From an uncultured Acholeplasmatales bacterium (GTDB lineage Bacteria; Bacillota_I; Bacilli_A; Acholeplasmatales; Anaeroplasmataceae), in contig CALUXS010000003.1 in assembly GCA_944324805.1 (NCBI GenBank), positions 141,877-205,876 on the forward strand: a DNA stretch of 64,000 bases. The letters run 5' to 3'. The notes below the pieces were generated by a model. That model made no database searches and was not told where the DNA came from. It saw only the letters and a list, made by a program, of their open reading frames with translations. Position numbers and translations under genes: made by a program. Positions 38,337 through 47,961 of the stretch are shown here, piece after piece. Positions within the stretch are counted from its first letter, which is position 1. Every line of letters begins with the position of its first letter.

Positions 38337-38771
38337 TTAATAAGAAATATCATTACTAAAATGTTTTCTATTTTTGAGGAAAAAGAAACTACTAATAATA
38401 AATTCTATAGTAATTATTAAAATAATAATCCATTGATAAATAGTCACATTACCAGTTAAAAATACTGAGGTAATGAAAAACAAAATAAACAATGCTCTAG
38501 TAAAAAAACAAATTCTTTTTAGTTTTTTATTCTTACATAGCAAATTCAATAAACTTAAAAAAATTAATATGATATTTAAAACAGCTGATGGAAGCGCAAA
38601 AATATCTCCAGAACCAAAAACGATAATATCAAAGTATGAGTAATAATTTATAAACGTTTCTATACCATTACTACCTATAAAAGATATTGAATTTTTAAAA
38701 CACATCATAATTAATATAACAATATTAAAAACAATTAAAATATATTCCTTTACATTTTTCATAATTACCAT
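38337..38771 (-). CDS. small membrane protein of unknown function
   Basis: 144 residues, not recognised. Four hydrophobic segments (about 9-25, 40-72, 80-105, 110-135) with short basic loops; no signal motif or known domain. Single gene with its own downstream terminator, set among other small unannotated membrane genes. Confidence 0.6.
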   Translation of the reverse strand: MVIMKNVKEYILIVFNIVILIMMCFKNSISFIGSNGIETFINYYSYFDIIVFGSGDIFALPSAVLNIILIFLSLLNLLCKNKKLKRICFFTRALFILFFITSVFLTGNVTIYQWIIILIITIEFIISSFFFLKNRKHFSNDISY

Positions 38772-39064
38772 CCCTTTACTATATTATATAGCATTAATTA
38801 ACCATTTTGATAAAAAATCATTACAAATTATAAAAAATATTTATTATGATATATCATAATATAATTTACTACTATGCTACTGCTTTATTATCTATTCTTT
38901 TTAACAATAAAAATTATAGTGTAAAATTTCTATAACCCAATCTCTATAATACAATTTCTACAGTGGCAACTTCCTACATTATATCTACATAAATATTATA
39001 ATTTCGCTACTTTGAAGAATTTCATAAAACATCTCAATTTTACATATTTTTAACAAAAAGTAAC
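38772..39064. other. AT-rich intergenic region without visible gene
   Basis: About 290 bases with stop codons in all frames. I see no tRNA, T-box, cre or clear operator. It presumably holds the promoter of the 144-residue gene. Confidence 0.6.
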
Positions 39065-39091
39065 AAAAAAGGACCAATGCATATTGATCCT
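39065..39091 (-). terminator. terminator of the 121-residue gene
   Basis: GGACCAAT / ATTGATCC stem, loop GCAT, T-run on the minus strand. Confidence 0.82.
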
Positions 39092-39114
39092 CATTTCATA
39101 AAATAATCTCAACT

Positions 39115-39480
39115 TTATTTAAACATTGCTAAAAAGAAAAATGGTCCAGTGTATTGTTTATATTCTTTCATATTTTTAATTTCAGTAACGTTATTAATTT
39201 TTTCAATTAATTTCTTTCCAGATTCTGATTTCCAACATTTTCTTGGTGAACAGAATACTAATTCTCCTTTATCTAATTCACATTGTAACCATAAGTTACC
39301 ACTACCAATACCAAATTCAGCTGTTTTAAATTCTGAAAGCAAAATATCAACAACAATATTTGATTCTTTCTTTGATGTGCATACAATTTTATCATCAAGT
39401 ATTTCTACTGAATATTGTGTCCACATTTTACCTGGTAATATATTATTTTCTTTTGCTAAAACAATCAAAAAATCTTTCAT
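39115..39480 (-). CDS. uncharacterised 121-residue protein
   Basis: Not recognised. Soluble, no signal peptide. The middle has alternating strands and a Trp/Cys-containing segment (GNLWLQCELDKGELVFCSPRKCW in overlapping parts, about residues 61-83), then a C-terminal helix and an aromatic tail (GPFFFLAMFK). GGAGG before the ATG and a good terminator support it as a real single-gene unit. Confidence 0.65.
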   Translation of the reverse strand: MKDFLIVLAKENNILPGKMWTQYSVEILDDKIVCTSKKESNIVVDILLSEFKTAEFGIGSGNLWLQCELDKGELVFCSPRKCWKSESGKKLIEKINNVTEIKNMKEYKQYTGPFFFLAMFK

Positions 39481-39580
39481 TATAACTCCTCCATTAACTT
39501 AATAAAATGACAAGATAATATTATATTTTTAATAATATATTGTCAATATTTAAACATTTTTATTATAATTATCTTTAAAA

Positions 39581-40006
39581 CTATTTACATTTTAATTTTA
39601 TCCAAATATTTAATATAACCACATCAATTAATAATATTACCACCATAAAAATTGCAGGTATAAAGCAATAAAACCATTCTAGATTATATTTAAACATAAT
39701 TATTAGTGTAGCAATATCTACAAACAAAGAAATAACCATAGAGATAATTATAATCCACATAGCTCTTTTATTTGCCCACTGCCATATTTCATCTGATGAT
39801 AAAGTTAATTTATTTCGATAACCAAAACTACCATTTCGATCAATTCTTTTTATAAGAAAATATGAACACATACAAATAATTCCAATCATAATGACGCCAA
39901 ACAATAAATCCAAAAAAATAGGAAGCCATGGTGCATCATTCATTATTTCATCTTTAGCTAATAATATTTTTAGCGTTAAAATTTTAAAATTACACATATT
40001 ATTCAA
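39581..40006 (-). CDS. SdpI/YfhL-like membrane protein
   Basis: 141 residues or fewer; the frame opens at a TTG and an ATG three codons on (or Met22) is possible, so the start is uncertain. Three TM segments. The GSFGYRNKLTLSSDEIWQWANK segment resembles the conserved GYR...S.e.W..aN motif of the SdpI family, whose founding member gives immunity to the SdpC toxin. No toxin gene is adjacent. Function here is unproven. Confidence 0.6.
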   Translation of the reverse strand: MNNMCNFKILTLKILLAKDEIMNDAPWLPIFLDLLFGVIMIGIICMCSYFLIKRIDRNGSFGYRNKLTLSSDEIWQWANKRAMWIIIISMVISLFVDIATLIIMFKYNLEWFYCFIPAIFMVVILLIDVVILNIWIKLKCK

Positions 40007-40098
40007 TCCAATCTAATTTATTAAATTATTTTATGCATTTTAACAAGACTAAATACTAATAACTCATTTTGATAATTATAACATTAAATTATTAAAAA

Positions 40099-40130
40099 GG
40101 CTTGATACTTATTTTTATTTGTATCAAACC
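40099..40130 (-). terminator. terminator of the tRNA-Pro/tRNA-Leu unit
   Basis: GGTTTGATAC / GTATCAAGCC stem on the minus strand with 12-base loop and TTTTTAA tail, 14 bases after tRNA-Leu. Confidence 0.8.
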
Positions 40131-40143
40131 TATACTATCTAAA

Positions 40144-40228
40144 TGGTGCGGCCAATGAGACTTGAACTCACACGGATATATCCATACGCCCCTCAAACGT
40201 ACGCGTCTACCAATTTCGCCATGACCGC
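40144..40228 (-). tRNA. tRNA-Leu(GAG)
   Basis: 85-base class II tRNA on the minus strand with a long variable arm, acceptor GCGGTCA / TGGCCGC, anticodon loop TTGAGGG (anticodon GAG), T-loop GTTCAAGTC and encoded CCA. It reads CUC/CUU. Confidence 0.93.
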
Positions 40229-40237
40229 ATATTTTAG

Positions 40238-40314
40238 TGGTCGGAATAGTGGGATTTGAACCCACGATCTCTAGCTCCCGAAGCTAGCGCTTTACCAAGC
40301 TAAGCCATATTCCG
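40238..40314 (-). tRNA. tRNA-Pro(CGG)
   Basis: 77-base tRNA on the minus strand with acceptor CGGAATA / TATTCCG, anticodon stem CTAGC / GCTAG with loop TTCGGGA (anticodon CGG), and encoded CCA. It is 9 bases upstream of tRNA-Leu. A -10 TATAAT (40328-40333) lies 13 bases before its 5' end. Confidence 0.92.
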
Positions 40315-40343
40315 CTTGCACCTAATAATTATACACTATTTAG

Positions 40344-40376
40344 AAAAAAAATAAACCCGGAGTGGGTTTATTTTTT
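40344..40376 (-). terminator. terminator of ppk
   Basis: AAAATAAACCC / GGGTTTATTTT stem that includes the ppk stop codon, with a long T-run on the minus strand. Confidence 0.85.
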
Positions 40377-42743
40377 TAGTTTATCAACAAGTTCTTCTAA
40401 GTTGTCAATAGTATAACAATTTATACCTAATGTCTTTAATCTTTTTAAATAAGAATCCTCTACTTTATTCTTTAGTACAATTATCATTTCTATGTTCTTA
40501 GATGAGAAAATACTATTTAGTAGATAATATTTTTCGTAAAACCTTCTCATTCCTTCTTCTGAATAGCCAATGTTAACAACTAAAACATATTTATTAGCTA
40601 TAATATAATCTACTATCAACTTTGTACCTAGTGATTCTAATATTATTGATTGATTTTTCTTGCATTCTATTTTATTTATAGCTATTAGTTTATTAAGGGC
40701 CATTTTTACAAAAATAACATTCTTCTTATTTTTTTCAATTTCCGGTTTATGTAGGAAATATTCATGTGAATTAACAACTAAAGTTTCATTATTTAGACTA
40801 ACATAATCACCTGTTGAAGTTAATTTTCTACCATTAATATTATCATGAAGCATAATATTGATATGTTCTTTTATCTCTTCTTTTATATCATTTTCTAATA
40901 TAGGTACTGCTATTTCTACTCTTCTAATTGTATTTCTTGTCATCATATCGGCTGATGATATATATATTTTTGCTGAATTACCTTTTCCAAACATATAGAT
41001 ACGAGAATGCTCTAAAAAGCGCCCTACAATACTCATTATTGATATATTTTCTGTATATCTAGGTATTTCTGGTAAAATCGTACAAATTCCTCTTATAATT
41101 AATTCAATCTTAACTCCAGCTTTAGAGGCTTCACTTAGTTTATTAATAATATTTATATCAGTTATTGAATTTAATTTAAAGAAAATATAACCATTACTAC
41201 CCTTTTTTATTTCTTCATCAATTAAACTAATGATTTGAGGTCTTAAAGCATGAGGAGCAACTAATAATTCATTATATTCTCCATATAAATTACCTAATAA
41301 CATATTTTGAAAAAAATTATGGGCATCAACTCCAATTTTAGGATTGGCAGTCATTAGTGAATAATCGGTATATAAATTTACAGTTTTTTCGTTATAATTA
41401 CCTGTACCTATTTGTGTTATATAGCTTACTTTATTATCTATTTTTAAGGTTATAAAGCAAATTTTTGAATGAACTTTAAATTCATCAAACCCATACATTA
41501 CATGACAACCAGACTCTTCTAGCTTCTCACTATAATTAATATTGCTATTTTCATCAAATCTAGCTCTTAATTCTATTAAAGCTGTTACTTCTTTACCATT
41601 TTCTGCCGCCTGACATAAATAATCAACTAACCTAGAATGTTGACTTAATCTATATATAGTTATTTGGATGGCAGTAACATTTTTATCATTGGCAGCTTCC
41701 TTTATAAGACGTAAAAATGGTTCCATCCTCTCAAAAGGATAGAATAATAATACATCTTTTTTCCTTATTTGGTTTATTATTCCTTTATTTATATCAATAT
41801 AACTATTATCTTTTTGCTCTAATTTAGGATATAAAAAATCCTTGTATTCAGCTTTATTGATTATATTATAGATAAAATTTAATGAAAACGGAGATTTTGA
41901 TACAAAAAATTCATTATTTTCAATTTTTAATTTTTCTTTTAAAAATAATTCTGTTTGATATTGCAACGTTTTATGACACTCTACTCTAACAGGATTTAAT
42001 CTATTTCTTTTCTTTATGAGTTGCCTCATAACCTTTCTAAAATCATCTTGTAATTCTAACTCACCATCTTCAACGTTTAAATCTGCATTTCTAGTCACTC
42101 TTATAATGTTTTTATTTTTAATCTTATATCCTTTAAATACTATATCACTAAGATCATAAATTAATTTCTCTGAAAAAATATAATTTCCATCAAATTCTAA
42201 ATAACTAGGAATACTATCAGGTACTGCTACTATCCCATATGTATCGATTTTTTCATTAGATTCTAGAATAGTAATTATGTAACTTCTTTTATTCTCTAAA
42301 TGTGGAAAAGGATGGTTTATATCTATTATTTGTGCTGATAAATATGGTAATATTTCCTGTTTGAAGAATTTTCTTATTTTCTTCTCATCTTTATAATTTT
42401 TTAATTGTAAGAAACTTATACCATTTTTAGAAATTTCTTCTACCAGGCTTTTATAAATATTATCCTTTTTATTATATATTTTTCTTACTGCATCGTATAT
42501 TTTAATTAGTTGTTCTTTAGGTGTCATACCAGTCTTACTATCAATAACACCACTTTTAATAGAATCTAAGTCTTTCAATGAACCAACTCTTATCATAAAG
42601 AATTCATCTAAATTAGAATTAAATATTTCGAAAAATTTTATTCTTTCTAATAATGGAATATCGCTATTATTTGCTTCCTCAAGTACTCGTTCATTGAACT
42701 TTAACCACGATAATTCACGATTTTGTGTAAATTCATAAGCCAT
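40368..42743 (-). CDS. ppk: polyphosphate kinase 1, with C-terminal extension
   Basis: 791 residues; usual PPK1 is about 690-720. It makes polyphosphate from ATP. The N-domain starts NRELSWLKFNERVLEEA, and the head domain and two PLD-like catalytic domains follow: IRVTRNADL, the autophosphorylated His region DEFKVHSKICF, IGTGNYNEKT and ISSADMMTRNTIRRVE. About 130 residues after the canonical end (from about 660) are not part of PPK1 as I know it. Followed upstream by ppx in the same operon (8-base gap). Confidence 0.93.
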   Translation of the reverse strand: MAYEFTQNRELSWLKFNERVLEEANNSDIPLLERIKFFEIFNSNLDEFFMIRVGSLKDLDSIKSGVIDSKTGMTPKEQLIKIYDAVRKIYNKKDNIYKSLVEEISKNGISFLQLKNYKDEKKIRKFFKQEILPYLSAQIIDINHPFPHLENKRSYIITILESNEKIDTYGIVAVPDSIPSYLEFDGNYIFSEKLIYDLSDIVFKGYKIKNKNIIRVTRNADLNVEDGELELQDDFRKVMRQLIKKRNRLNPVRVECHKTLQYQTELFLKEKLKIENNEFFVSKSPFSLNFIYNIINKAEYKDFLYPKLEQKDNSYIDINKGIINQIRKKDVLLFYPFERMEPFLRLIKEAANDKNVTAIQITIYRLSQHSRLVDYLCQAAENGKEVTALIELRARFDENSNINYSEKLEESGCHVMYGFDEFKVHSKICFITLKIDNKVSYITQIGTGNYNEKTVNLYTDYSLMTANPKIGVDAHNFFQNMLLGNLYGEYNELLVAPHALRPQIISLIDEEIKKGSNGYIFFKLNSITDINIINKLSEASKAGVKIELIIRGICTILPEIPRYTENISIMSIVGRFLEHSRIYMFGKGNSAKIYISSADMMTRNTIRRVEIAVPILENDIKEEIKEHINIMLHDNINGRKLTSTGDYVSLNNETLVVNSHEYFLHKPEIEKNKKNVIFVKMALNKLIAINKIECKKNQSIILESLGTKLIVDYIIANKYVLVVNIGYSEEGMRRFYEKYYLLNSIFSSKNIEMIIVLKNKVEDSYLKRLKTLGINCYTIDNLEELVDKLKK

Positions 42744-42751
42744 ATTTTCAC

Positions 42752-43636
42752 CTACTTAGTATTTGCTAATAAATAACCTTCCCTAACACCATAATTGCTT
42801 ATATAAACTTGCTTTGAATCATAATATTTCATTATTGTTCTTAGCACCATAAGGCCGCATGTAAAAGTAAAAATTCTTTCTGGAATGACCTTTAAAATAG
42901 CTATTTGCCATTCTTTTGGTTCTTCCTTGCATTTACTTATCATCAAATCAATATCATCATAAGATAAGTATGTATTATCAAGATTAGGATATAAAGATTT
43001 CTTTAATTTTAAGGCTGCTCTAATTGTTCCTCCTACACCGCATATATTTTCCCACTTTTCATTCTGATTAATTTCTTCTAAATATTTTTTTACAACATTT
43101 TTGATTTTATGCAATTCCTTTGTGGTAGGAATAATATCATCTACGTATTTTGAGTATAAATTTAAACTTCCAACAGGAAGTGATGTTTTATAAATAATTT
43201 CTTTATTTTTAAAAAAAACAAGCTCCGAACTTCCACCACCAATATCTATCATTAGACCATCTGATAGATGATATTTTAATTTTGATCCAATAAAATCATA
43301 TTCAGCTTCTTCTGTGCCAGATAATATTTTCACTTCATATCCAACTTCATCTTTAATTCTTTTTACTACTTCACTAGTATTATTAACATTTCTTAATGAT
43401 GCTGTAGCAAAAATAAACATCTTTTCAATAATAACATTTTCTAAACTCTGCTTATATTCGAATAATACCGCAATACATTTTTCAATGCCTAGTTCCGTTA
43501 AATTGCCAAACTTATCAACATAATTTGCTAAACAAGCAAAATTCTTTTTATCAAAAACAGTATATAAATTATTATTTTTAATTTCATATGTTTTTAATCT
43601 TATCGTATTTGAACCTATATCAATTACACCATACAT
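42752..43636 (-). CDS. ppx: exopolyphosphatase (Ppx/GppA family), short form
   Basis: 294 residues, only the two ASKHA-fold N-terminal domains; the C-terminal HD-like domain of long Ppx is absent. Motifs: DIGSNTIRLKTY, FATASLRNV, LSGTEEAEYDF and MIDIGGGSSELV. It hydrolyses polyphosphate or (p)ppGpp; which one is not decided by sequence, but pairing with ppk favours polyphosphate. First gene of the ppx-ppk operon. Confidence 0.92.
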   Translation of the reverse strand: MYGVIDIGSNTIRLKTYEIKNNNLYTVFDKKNFACLANYVDKFGNLTELGIEKCIAVLFEYKQSLENVIIEKMFIFATASLRNVNNTSEVVKRIKDEVGYEVKILSGTEEAEYDFIGSKLKYHLSDGLMIDIGGGSSELVFFKNKEIIYKTSLPVGSLNLYSKYVDDIIPTTKELHKIKNVVKKYLEEINQNEKWENICGVGGTIRAALKLKKSLYPNLDNTYLSYDDIDLMISKCKEEPKEWQIAILKVIPERIFTFTCGLMVLRTIMKYYDSKQVYISNYGVREGYLLANTK

Positions 43637-43725
43637 AAATAATCACCCCTAAGACTATACTTATTTATTTTATTATAATATAGGTCTTTTAAAATAAAAA
43701 GAAATCAATTGTAAATTGTTTGTAA

Positions 43726-43762
43726 ACAAAAAAAGGGGTTATGAAATTTCATAACCCCTTAA
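43726..43762 (-). terminator. terminator of the rpsB-tsf-pyrH-frr unit
   Basis: 14-bp stem AAGGGGTTATGAAA / TTTCATAACCCCTT followed by a T-run on the minus strand, after frr. Confidence 0.9.
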
Positions 43763-43766
43763 TTAA

Positions 43767-44312
43767 CTAAATATGCATTAATTCTTCTGATTTCTTAGCA
43801 GTTGCAACTTCTACTTCTTTAATCTTCTTATCTGTTAAAGTTTGAACATCTTCTAAATATCCTTTTTCATCGTCTTCAGTTAATTTTAATTTTTTTAATG
43901 CTTCATTAGCATCACGACGGATATTACGGATTGCAACCTTTGTACCTTCTTCAAGTTTACCAACTTGCTTAACTAATTCTTTACGACGTTCTTCAGTCAT
44001 CTTTGGAATAATTAAACGAATTCCATTACCATCATTTTGAGGTGGTAAACCTAAATTTGACATTTGGATAGCTGTTTCAATTTGCTTCAAAACACTCTTA
44101 TCATATGGTTTAATATAAAGTTGAGAAGCTTCAGGAACACTAACTTGAGCAACTTGACGAATTGATGTAGGAACACCATAATAATCAATTGAAATTTGAT
44201 CTAATAAATTTGCATTTGCTCTTCCTGTTCTAATTGTTTGAAGCTCACTTGCATAATTTTGGATAGCTTTATCCATCTTTTCTTCAGCTTCTAATAAAAT
44301 CATATCAGGCAT
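43767..44312 (-). CDS. frr: ribosome recycling factor
   Basis: 181 residues. Two-domain RRF that with EF-G splits post-termination ribosomes. Diagnostic segments: LQTIRTGRANANLLDQISIDYYG, the KTE-like PKMTEERRKELVKQV and VAIRNIRRDANEALKKL. Last gene of the rpsB-tsf-pyrH-frr cluster, 15 bases after pyrH. Start may be M1 or M4 (both in frame close together). Confidence 0.97.
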   Translation of the reverse strand: MPDMILLEAEEKMDKAIQNYASELQTIRTGRANANLLDQISIDYYGVPTSIRQVAQVSVPEASQLYIKPYDKSVLKQIETAIQMSNLGLPPQNDGNGIRLIIPKMTEERRKELVKQVGKLEEGTKVAIRNIRRDANEALKKLKLTEDDEKGYLEDVQTLTDKKIKEVEVATAKKSEELMHI

Positions 44313-44327
44313 AATTTTTTCTCCTTT

Positions 44328-45035
44328 CTATCTTTTTACATGAGTACCAATTTTTTCGCCCTTAACTGCCTTTACAATATTACCCTCTTTATTCATATTG
44401 AAGACAATTAATTCTAAACTATTATCCTTACATAAGGATGCAGCAGTTGAGTCCATAACTGCAAGGTCCTTTGCTAAAATTTCATTGAAAGTCAATTCAG
44501 AATATAATTTAGCATCAGGATTTTTTCTTGGATCAGAGTCGTAAACACCCTCTGTTTTATTTTTAGCCATCAATATTACATCTGCATTAATTTCAGCAGC
44601 ACGTAAGACACAGGCTGTATCAGTTGAAAAATATGGGGAACCAATACCACCAACAAATATACATACACGACCCTTTTCTAGATGTCTAATAGCACGTCTT
44701 CTAATATATGGTTCAGCTACTTGATTAATCTCTAATGCTGTCAAAACTCTAGTTGGTACACCTGCTTGCTCTAAAGCATCTTGAAGTGCTAAACCATTCA
44801 TTACTGTAGCAAGCATTCCCATATAGTCAGCTTGTGCACGGTCCATTCCAATTTCTGAGGCTGTTTTTCCTCTCCAAATGTTTCCGCCACCAACAACTAT
44901 ACCAATTTCAACACCTAAGTCATGAGCTTCTTTAACTTGTTTTGCAATACTTTTAACAGTATCTGCATCAATTCCAAATGGTGTTTCACCTTTTATAGCT
45001 TCACCACTCATCTTTAATAATACACGTTTATACAT
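44328..45035 (-). CDS. pyrH: UMP kinase
   Basis: 235 residues, amino-acid-kinase fold. It phosphorylates UMP with ATP. Segments: [48 protein letters not shown] and [15 protein letters not shown]. It lies between tsf and frr as in most Bacilli; a hairpin between tsf and pyrH may reduce its transcription relative to the translation factors. Confidence 0.97.
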   Translation of the reverse strand: MYKRVLLKMSGEAIKGETPFGIDADTVKSIAKQVKEAHDLGVEIGIVVGGGNIWRGKTASEIGMDRAQADYMGMLATVMNGLALQDALEQAGVPTRVLTALEINQVAEPYIRRRAIRHLEKGRVCIFVGGIGSPYFSTDTACVLRAAEINADVILMAKNKTEGVYDSDPRKNPDAKLYSELTFNEILAKDLAVMDSTAASLCKDNSLELIVFNMNKEGNIVKAVKGEKIGTHVKR

Positions 45036-45052
45036 ATTTGGTTCTCCTTTTT

Positions 45053-45083
45053 TAAAAAAAGAGGAGCATAGTAGCCCCTCTTT
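45053..45083 (-). terminator. intra-operon terminator between tsf and pyrH
   Basis: AAAGAGGAGC / GCCCCTCTTT stem (one mismatch) followed by a T-run on the minus strand, 4 bases after the tsf stop. It probably terminates part of the rpsB-tsf transcripts. Confidence 0.8.
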
Positions 45084-45087
45084 AGTT

Positions 45088-45984
45088 TTACTTGTTTAAT
45101 CCTGCTTGTGCAGCTACTTCAGCAGCAAAATCAACAACTTCTTTTTCAATACCTTCGCCAACTTTTAAGCGAACAAATGCTTTAACAGAAGCTTTACCTA
45201 AATGAGCCTCTACAGTTTGATCTGGATTCTTAACGAATGGTTGAGATAATAAGCAGATTTCTTTTAAACCTTTTTCTAAACGTCCTGGAACAATCTTTTC
45301 AGCAATGATATTTTCAGGTTTTGGTTTAGCAGATTCTTTATTTTCATTTAAAGCTTGATGTAAAATAATTTCTCTTTCCTTAGCAATTTCTTCTGCAGGA
45401 ATATCGTCTTTTGAAACGAAACGAGGGCTAGATGCAGCTACATGCATAGCCATATCTTTAGCTAACTCTTCATCACCATTTGCAAGTACAACAACAGAAA
45501 CAATTGAACCACCCATATGCTTATAAGCACCGAATAACTCAGCATCTTCTTTTGTTAATACAGTTACACGACGTAAAGAAATTTTTTCACCAATTACACC
45601 AGAAGCCTCTAATATAGAAGTTTCTAAAGTCTTACCATCAACTGTAACTTTTAAAGCTTCTTCAGTATTAGTTGCAGATGAATTAACAATTGTATTACCA
45701 ACAAATTCAACTAAATTAACAAACTTTTCATTCTTAGCAACGAAGTCAGTTTCACTATTTAATTCAAATAAAACTGCTTTATTACCAGAAATAGCATAGC
45801 TACATAAACCTTCAGCAGCAACTCTATCAGCTTTTTTACCAGCTTTAGCGATACCACGTTCACGTAACCATACCACAGCCTTAGCCATATCGCCTTCGCA
45901 TTCAACTAAAGCTTTTTTACAATCCATCATACCAGCTTCAGTTTTATCACGAAGCTCTTTAACCATTGCAGCAGTAACTGTCAT
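45088..45984 (-). CDS. tsf: elongation factor Ts
   Basis: 298 residues. Guanine-nucleotide exchange factor for EF-Tu. UBA-like N-domain ([21 protein letters not shown]), core [10 protein letters not shown] and the two dimerisation/core subdomains; full bacterial length. Starts 2 bases before the rpsB stop spacing, typical operon position. Confidence 0.97.
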   Translation of the reverse strand: MTVTAAMVKELRDKTEAGMMDCKKALVECEGDMAKAVVWLRERGIAKAGKKADRVAAEGLCSYAISGNKAVLFELNSETDFVAKNEKFVNLVEFVGNTIVNSSATNTEEALKVTVDGKTLETSILEASGVIGEKISLRRVTVLTKEDAELFGAYKHMGGSIVSVVVLANGDEELAKDMAMHVAASSPRFVSKDDIPAEEIAKEREIILHQALNENKESAKPKPENIIAEKIVPGRLEKGLKEICLLSQPFVKNPDQTVEAHLGKASVKAFVRLKVGEGIEKEVVDFAAEVAAQAGLNK

Positions 45985-45986
45985 GA

Positions 45987-46805
45987 TTAGTCCTCCTTGT
46001 TTTCTTTATTTTCTTTTCTTGGTTGACGAGGTTTACGAGGAGCCTTTGCTTTTTCTTCATCAGCTTTTGACATTTCCTCATTCATATTTACTTCTTCCTC
46101 GTTATATTTTTCAACAACACCACCGTTTGCTTCGATAACAGCGTTAGCCATTACACCAGCAATTAACTTAACTGCACGGATAGCATCATCATTTGCAGGA
46201 ATTACATAATCAACTAAATCAGGATCACAGTTAGTATCAACAATACCAAATACAGGAATGTTTAACTTACGAGCTTCAAGAATTGCATTGTATTCTTTTC
46301 TTGGATCAACGATGAATAAAGCTTCAGGAACTTTCTTCATTTCTTTGATACCGCCTAAGAATTTTTCTAACTTTTCTCTTTCAGCTTTTAATTTGATAAC
46401 TTCTTTTTTAGGAAGTGCATCAAAAGTACCGTCTTCTTCCATCTTGTATAAAGATTGTAACTTAGCAATACGTTTACGAATTGTCTTGAAGTTAGTTAAA
46501 GTACCACCTAACCAACGTTGGTTAACATAGTACATACCAGAACGCTCAGCTTCTTCTTTAACTGCTTCTTGAGCTTGTTTCTTTGTACCAACGAAAAGTA
46601 CTTTTCCTTCATTTTTAGCAATTTCTAATAAAGCTGCATAAGCTTTTTCGATTTCATTTGCTGTTTTTTGTAAATCGATAATATAGATTCCGTTTCTAGC
46701 AGTATAGATATACTTAGCCATTTTAGGATTCCATCTACGTGTAGCATGACCGAAATGTACGCCGCACTCTAATAATTGTTTCATTGAAACTACAGATTCA
46801 GACAT
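45987..46805 (-). CDS. rpsB: 30S ribosomal protein S2
   Basis: 272 residues from ATG 46805 ([20 protein letters not shown]), preceded by GGAGG. The body is typical S2 ([34 protein letters not shown]). The last 40 residues are a charged low-complexity tail rich in Glu/Lys (ends NKENKED), longer than usual. The frame continues upstream to 46856 without a stop, and a second ATG there (46853) has its own GGAGG, so a 17-residue longer form is possible. Confidence 0.95.
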   Translation of the reverse strand: MSESVVSMKQLLECGVHFGHATRRWNPKMAKYIYTARNGIYIIDLQKTANEIEKAYAALLEIAKNEGKVLFVGTKKQAQEAVKEEAERSGMYYVNQRWLGGTLTNFKTIRKRIAKLQSLYKMEEDGTFDALPKKEVIKLKAEREKLEKFLGGIKEMKKVPEALFIVDPRKEYNAILEARKLNIPVFGIVDTNCDPDLVDYVIPANDDAIRAVKLIAGVMANAVIEANGGVVEKYNEEEVNMNEEMSKADEEKAKAPRKPRQPRKENKENKED

Positions 46806-46918
46806 TTTAATTTTCCTCCATTTTATTTTTGTTATGTCCTCTGCTTTCTTCATCATAAGCCTCCATCAATTTTTCTTGCACACGACGGCCTACTCCAAAA
46901 GCATGTGTATTTTGTGCC
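46806..46918 (-). promoter_or_regulatory. candidate rpsB leader (S2-type autoregulatory element)
   Basis: About 110 bases between the rpsB promoter and start. It contains nested pairings of the type GCACA...TGTGC and CACA...TGTG around TTTTGGAGTAGGCC. S2 operons are known to be autoregulated in several bacteria; equivalence to a described leader class is inference only. Confidence 0.4.
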
Positions 46919-46924
46919 TTTAAT

Positions 46925-46953
46925 ATTATACACTAGTTAATATAATATTGCAA
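46925..46953 (-). promoter_or_regulatory. promoter of rpsB-tsf-pyrH-frr
   Basis: TTGCAA (46948-46953), 17-base spacer, TATAAT (46925-46930) on the minus strand, directly after the pheA stop. Confidence 0.75.
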
Positions 46954-46971
46954 TAATTTTATTGGATTTAC

Positions 46972-47961
46972 TTAAATATGTGCTTCATAAGAACCAATTA
47001 CTTTAAAACTTGTTGCTAATTCTTTTACTTTTGCAAGGGCTAATAAAATATTATCATCTTTTATATTTCCAACTATATCAATATAAAAATAATAATGCCA
47101 TGGTTCATCTATAATAGGTCGTGACTCTATTCTACACATATTTAAATTATAACTAGATAAAACCTTTAATACCTGATATAACCTTCCTACCTCATGCTTT
47201 AATGTTAATAATAAACTTAATCTATTATCTTCTTCTTTTGTTTCTAAATTGTTACTAATGATAATAAATCTAGTTTGATTTTTATCACTATCATTAATTT
47301 TTTCTTTAATTATATCGAGATTATATAATTTTGCTGTTAATCTAGATGCAATCGCTCCAACGCTGTTATCAGTCATTTTTGCTACATCTCTAGCAGCAAT
47401 AGCTGTATTAGAATAATTAACTCCTTCTATTTTATGTGTATCTAAATATTTTTTACATTGTTTTATAGCCTGCTCATGACTATAAACCTTTTTTATATCT
47501 TCTAATTTAGCACCCTTTTTAGCTAGCAAACACTCTTCTATTTTTAAACTATATTCACCAACTATAAATAAATCGTATTTTCGAATCAAATCATAGTTAT
47601 CGTTTATCGAGCCAGTCGAACTATTTTCGAATGGTAATACACCATAATCTATTTCTCCTTTTTTTATTGCTTTAAATACTTCTTCAAAATTTGAATAACA
47701 TTTTGCTATAGTATCTTGACCAAAATAATTTAATAGTGCTTCATGAGCAAAAGCACCCTCAACTCCCATATATCCTGCAATATATTTATAAGAATTATTT
47801 TTAAATTTATATTCTAATTTTAGAGGTTCAATTTTTTTATATGCATCTATTTCAGCTAATATATCTTCTAATTCTAGCAAATAGATACTTTGTTCTCTTT
47901 TAGAAATATTTTTTTCTTCTAACAATTTCAAGAATTCATTAATTAGTTGTTCCTTTTTCAT
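46972..47961 (-). CDS. pheA: prephenate dehydratase with ACT domain
   Basis: 329 residues. It converts prephenate to phenylpyruvate for Phe synthesis. The first 60 residues are helical and may be a degenerate or short chorismate-mutase-like segment; the catalytic dehydratase (about 62-240) has GVEGAFAHEAL, LPFENSSTGSINDNYDL and the TRF motif in NQTRFIII. The ACT domain (about 250-325) has the ESRP motif (RIESRPI) for Phe feedback. Its ATG overlaps the DAHP synthase TGA (ATGA). Confidence 0.93.
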   Translation of the reverse strand: MKKEQLINEFLKLLEEKNISKREQSIYLLELEDILAEIDAYKKIEPLKLEYKFKNNSYKYIAGYMGVEGAFAHEALLNYFGQDTIAKCYSNFEEVFKAIKKGEIDYGVLPFENSSTGSINDNYDLIRKYDLFIVGEYSLKIEECLLAKKGAKLEDIKKVYSHEQAIKQCKKYLDTHKIEGVNYSNTAIAARDVAKMTDNSVGAIASRLTAKLYNLDIIKEKINDSDKNQTRFIIISNNLETKEEDNRLSLLLTLKHEVGRLYQVLKVLSSYNLNMCRIESRPIIDEPWHYYFYIDIVGNIKDDNILLALAKVKELATSFKVIGSYEAHI

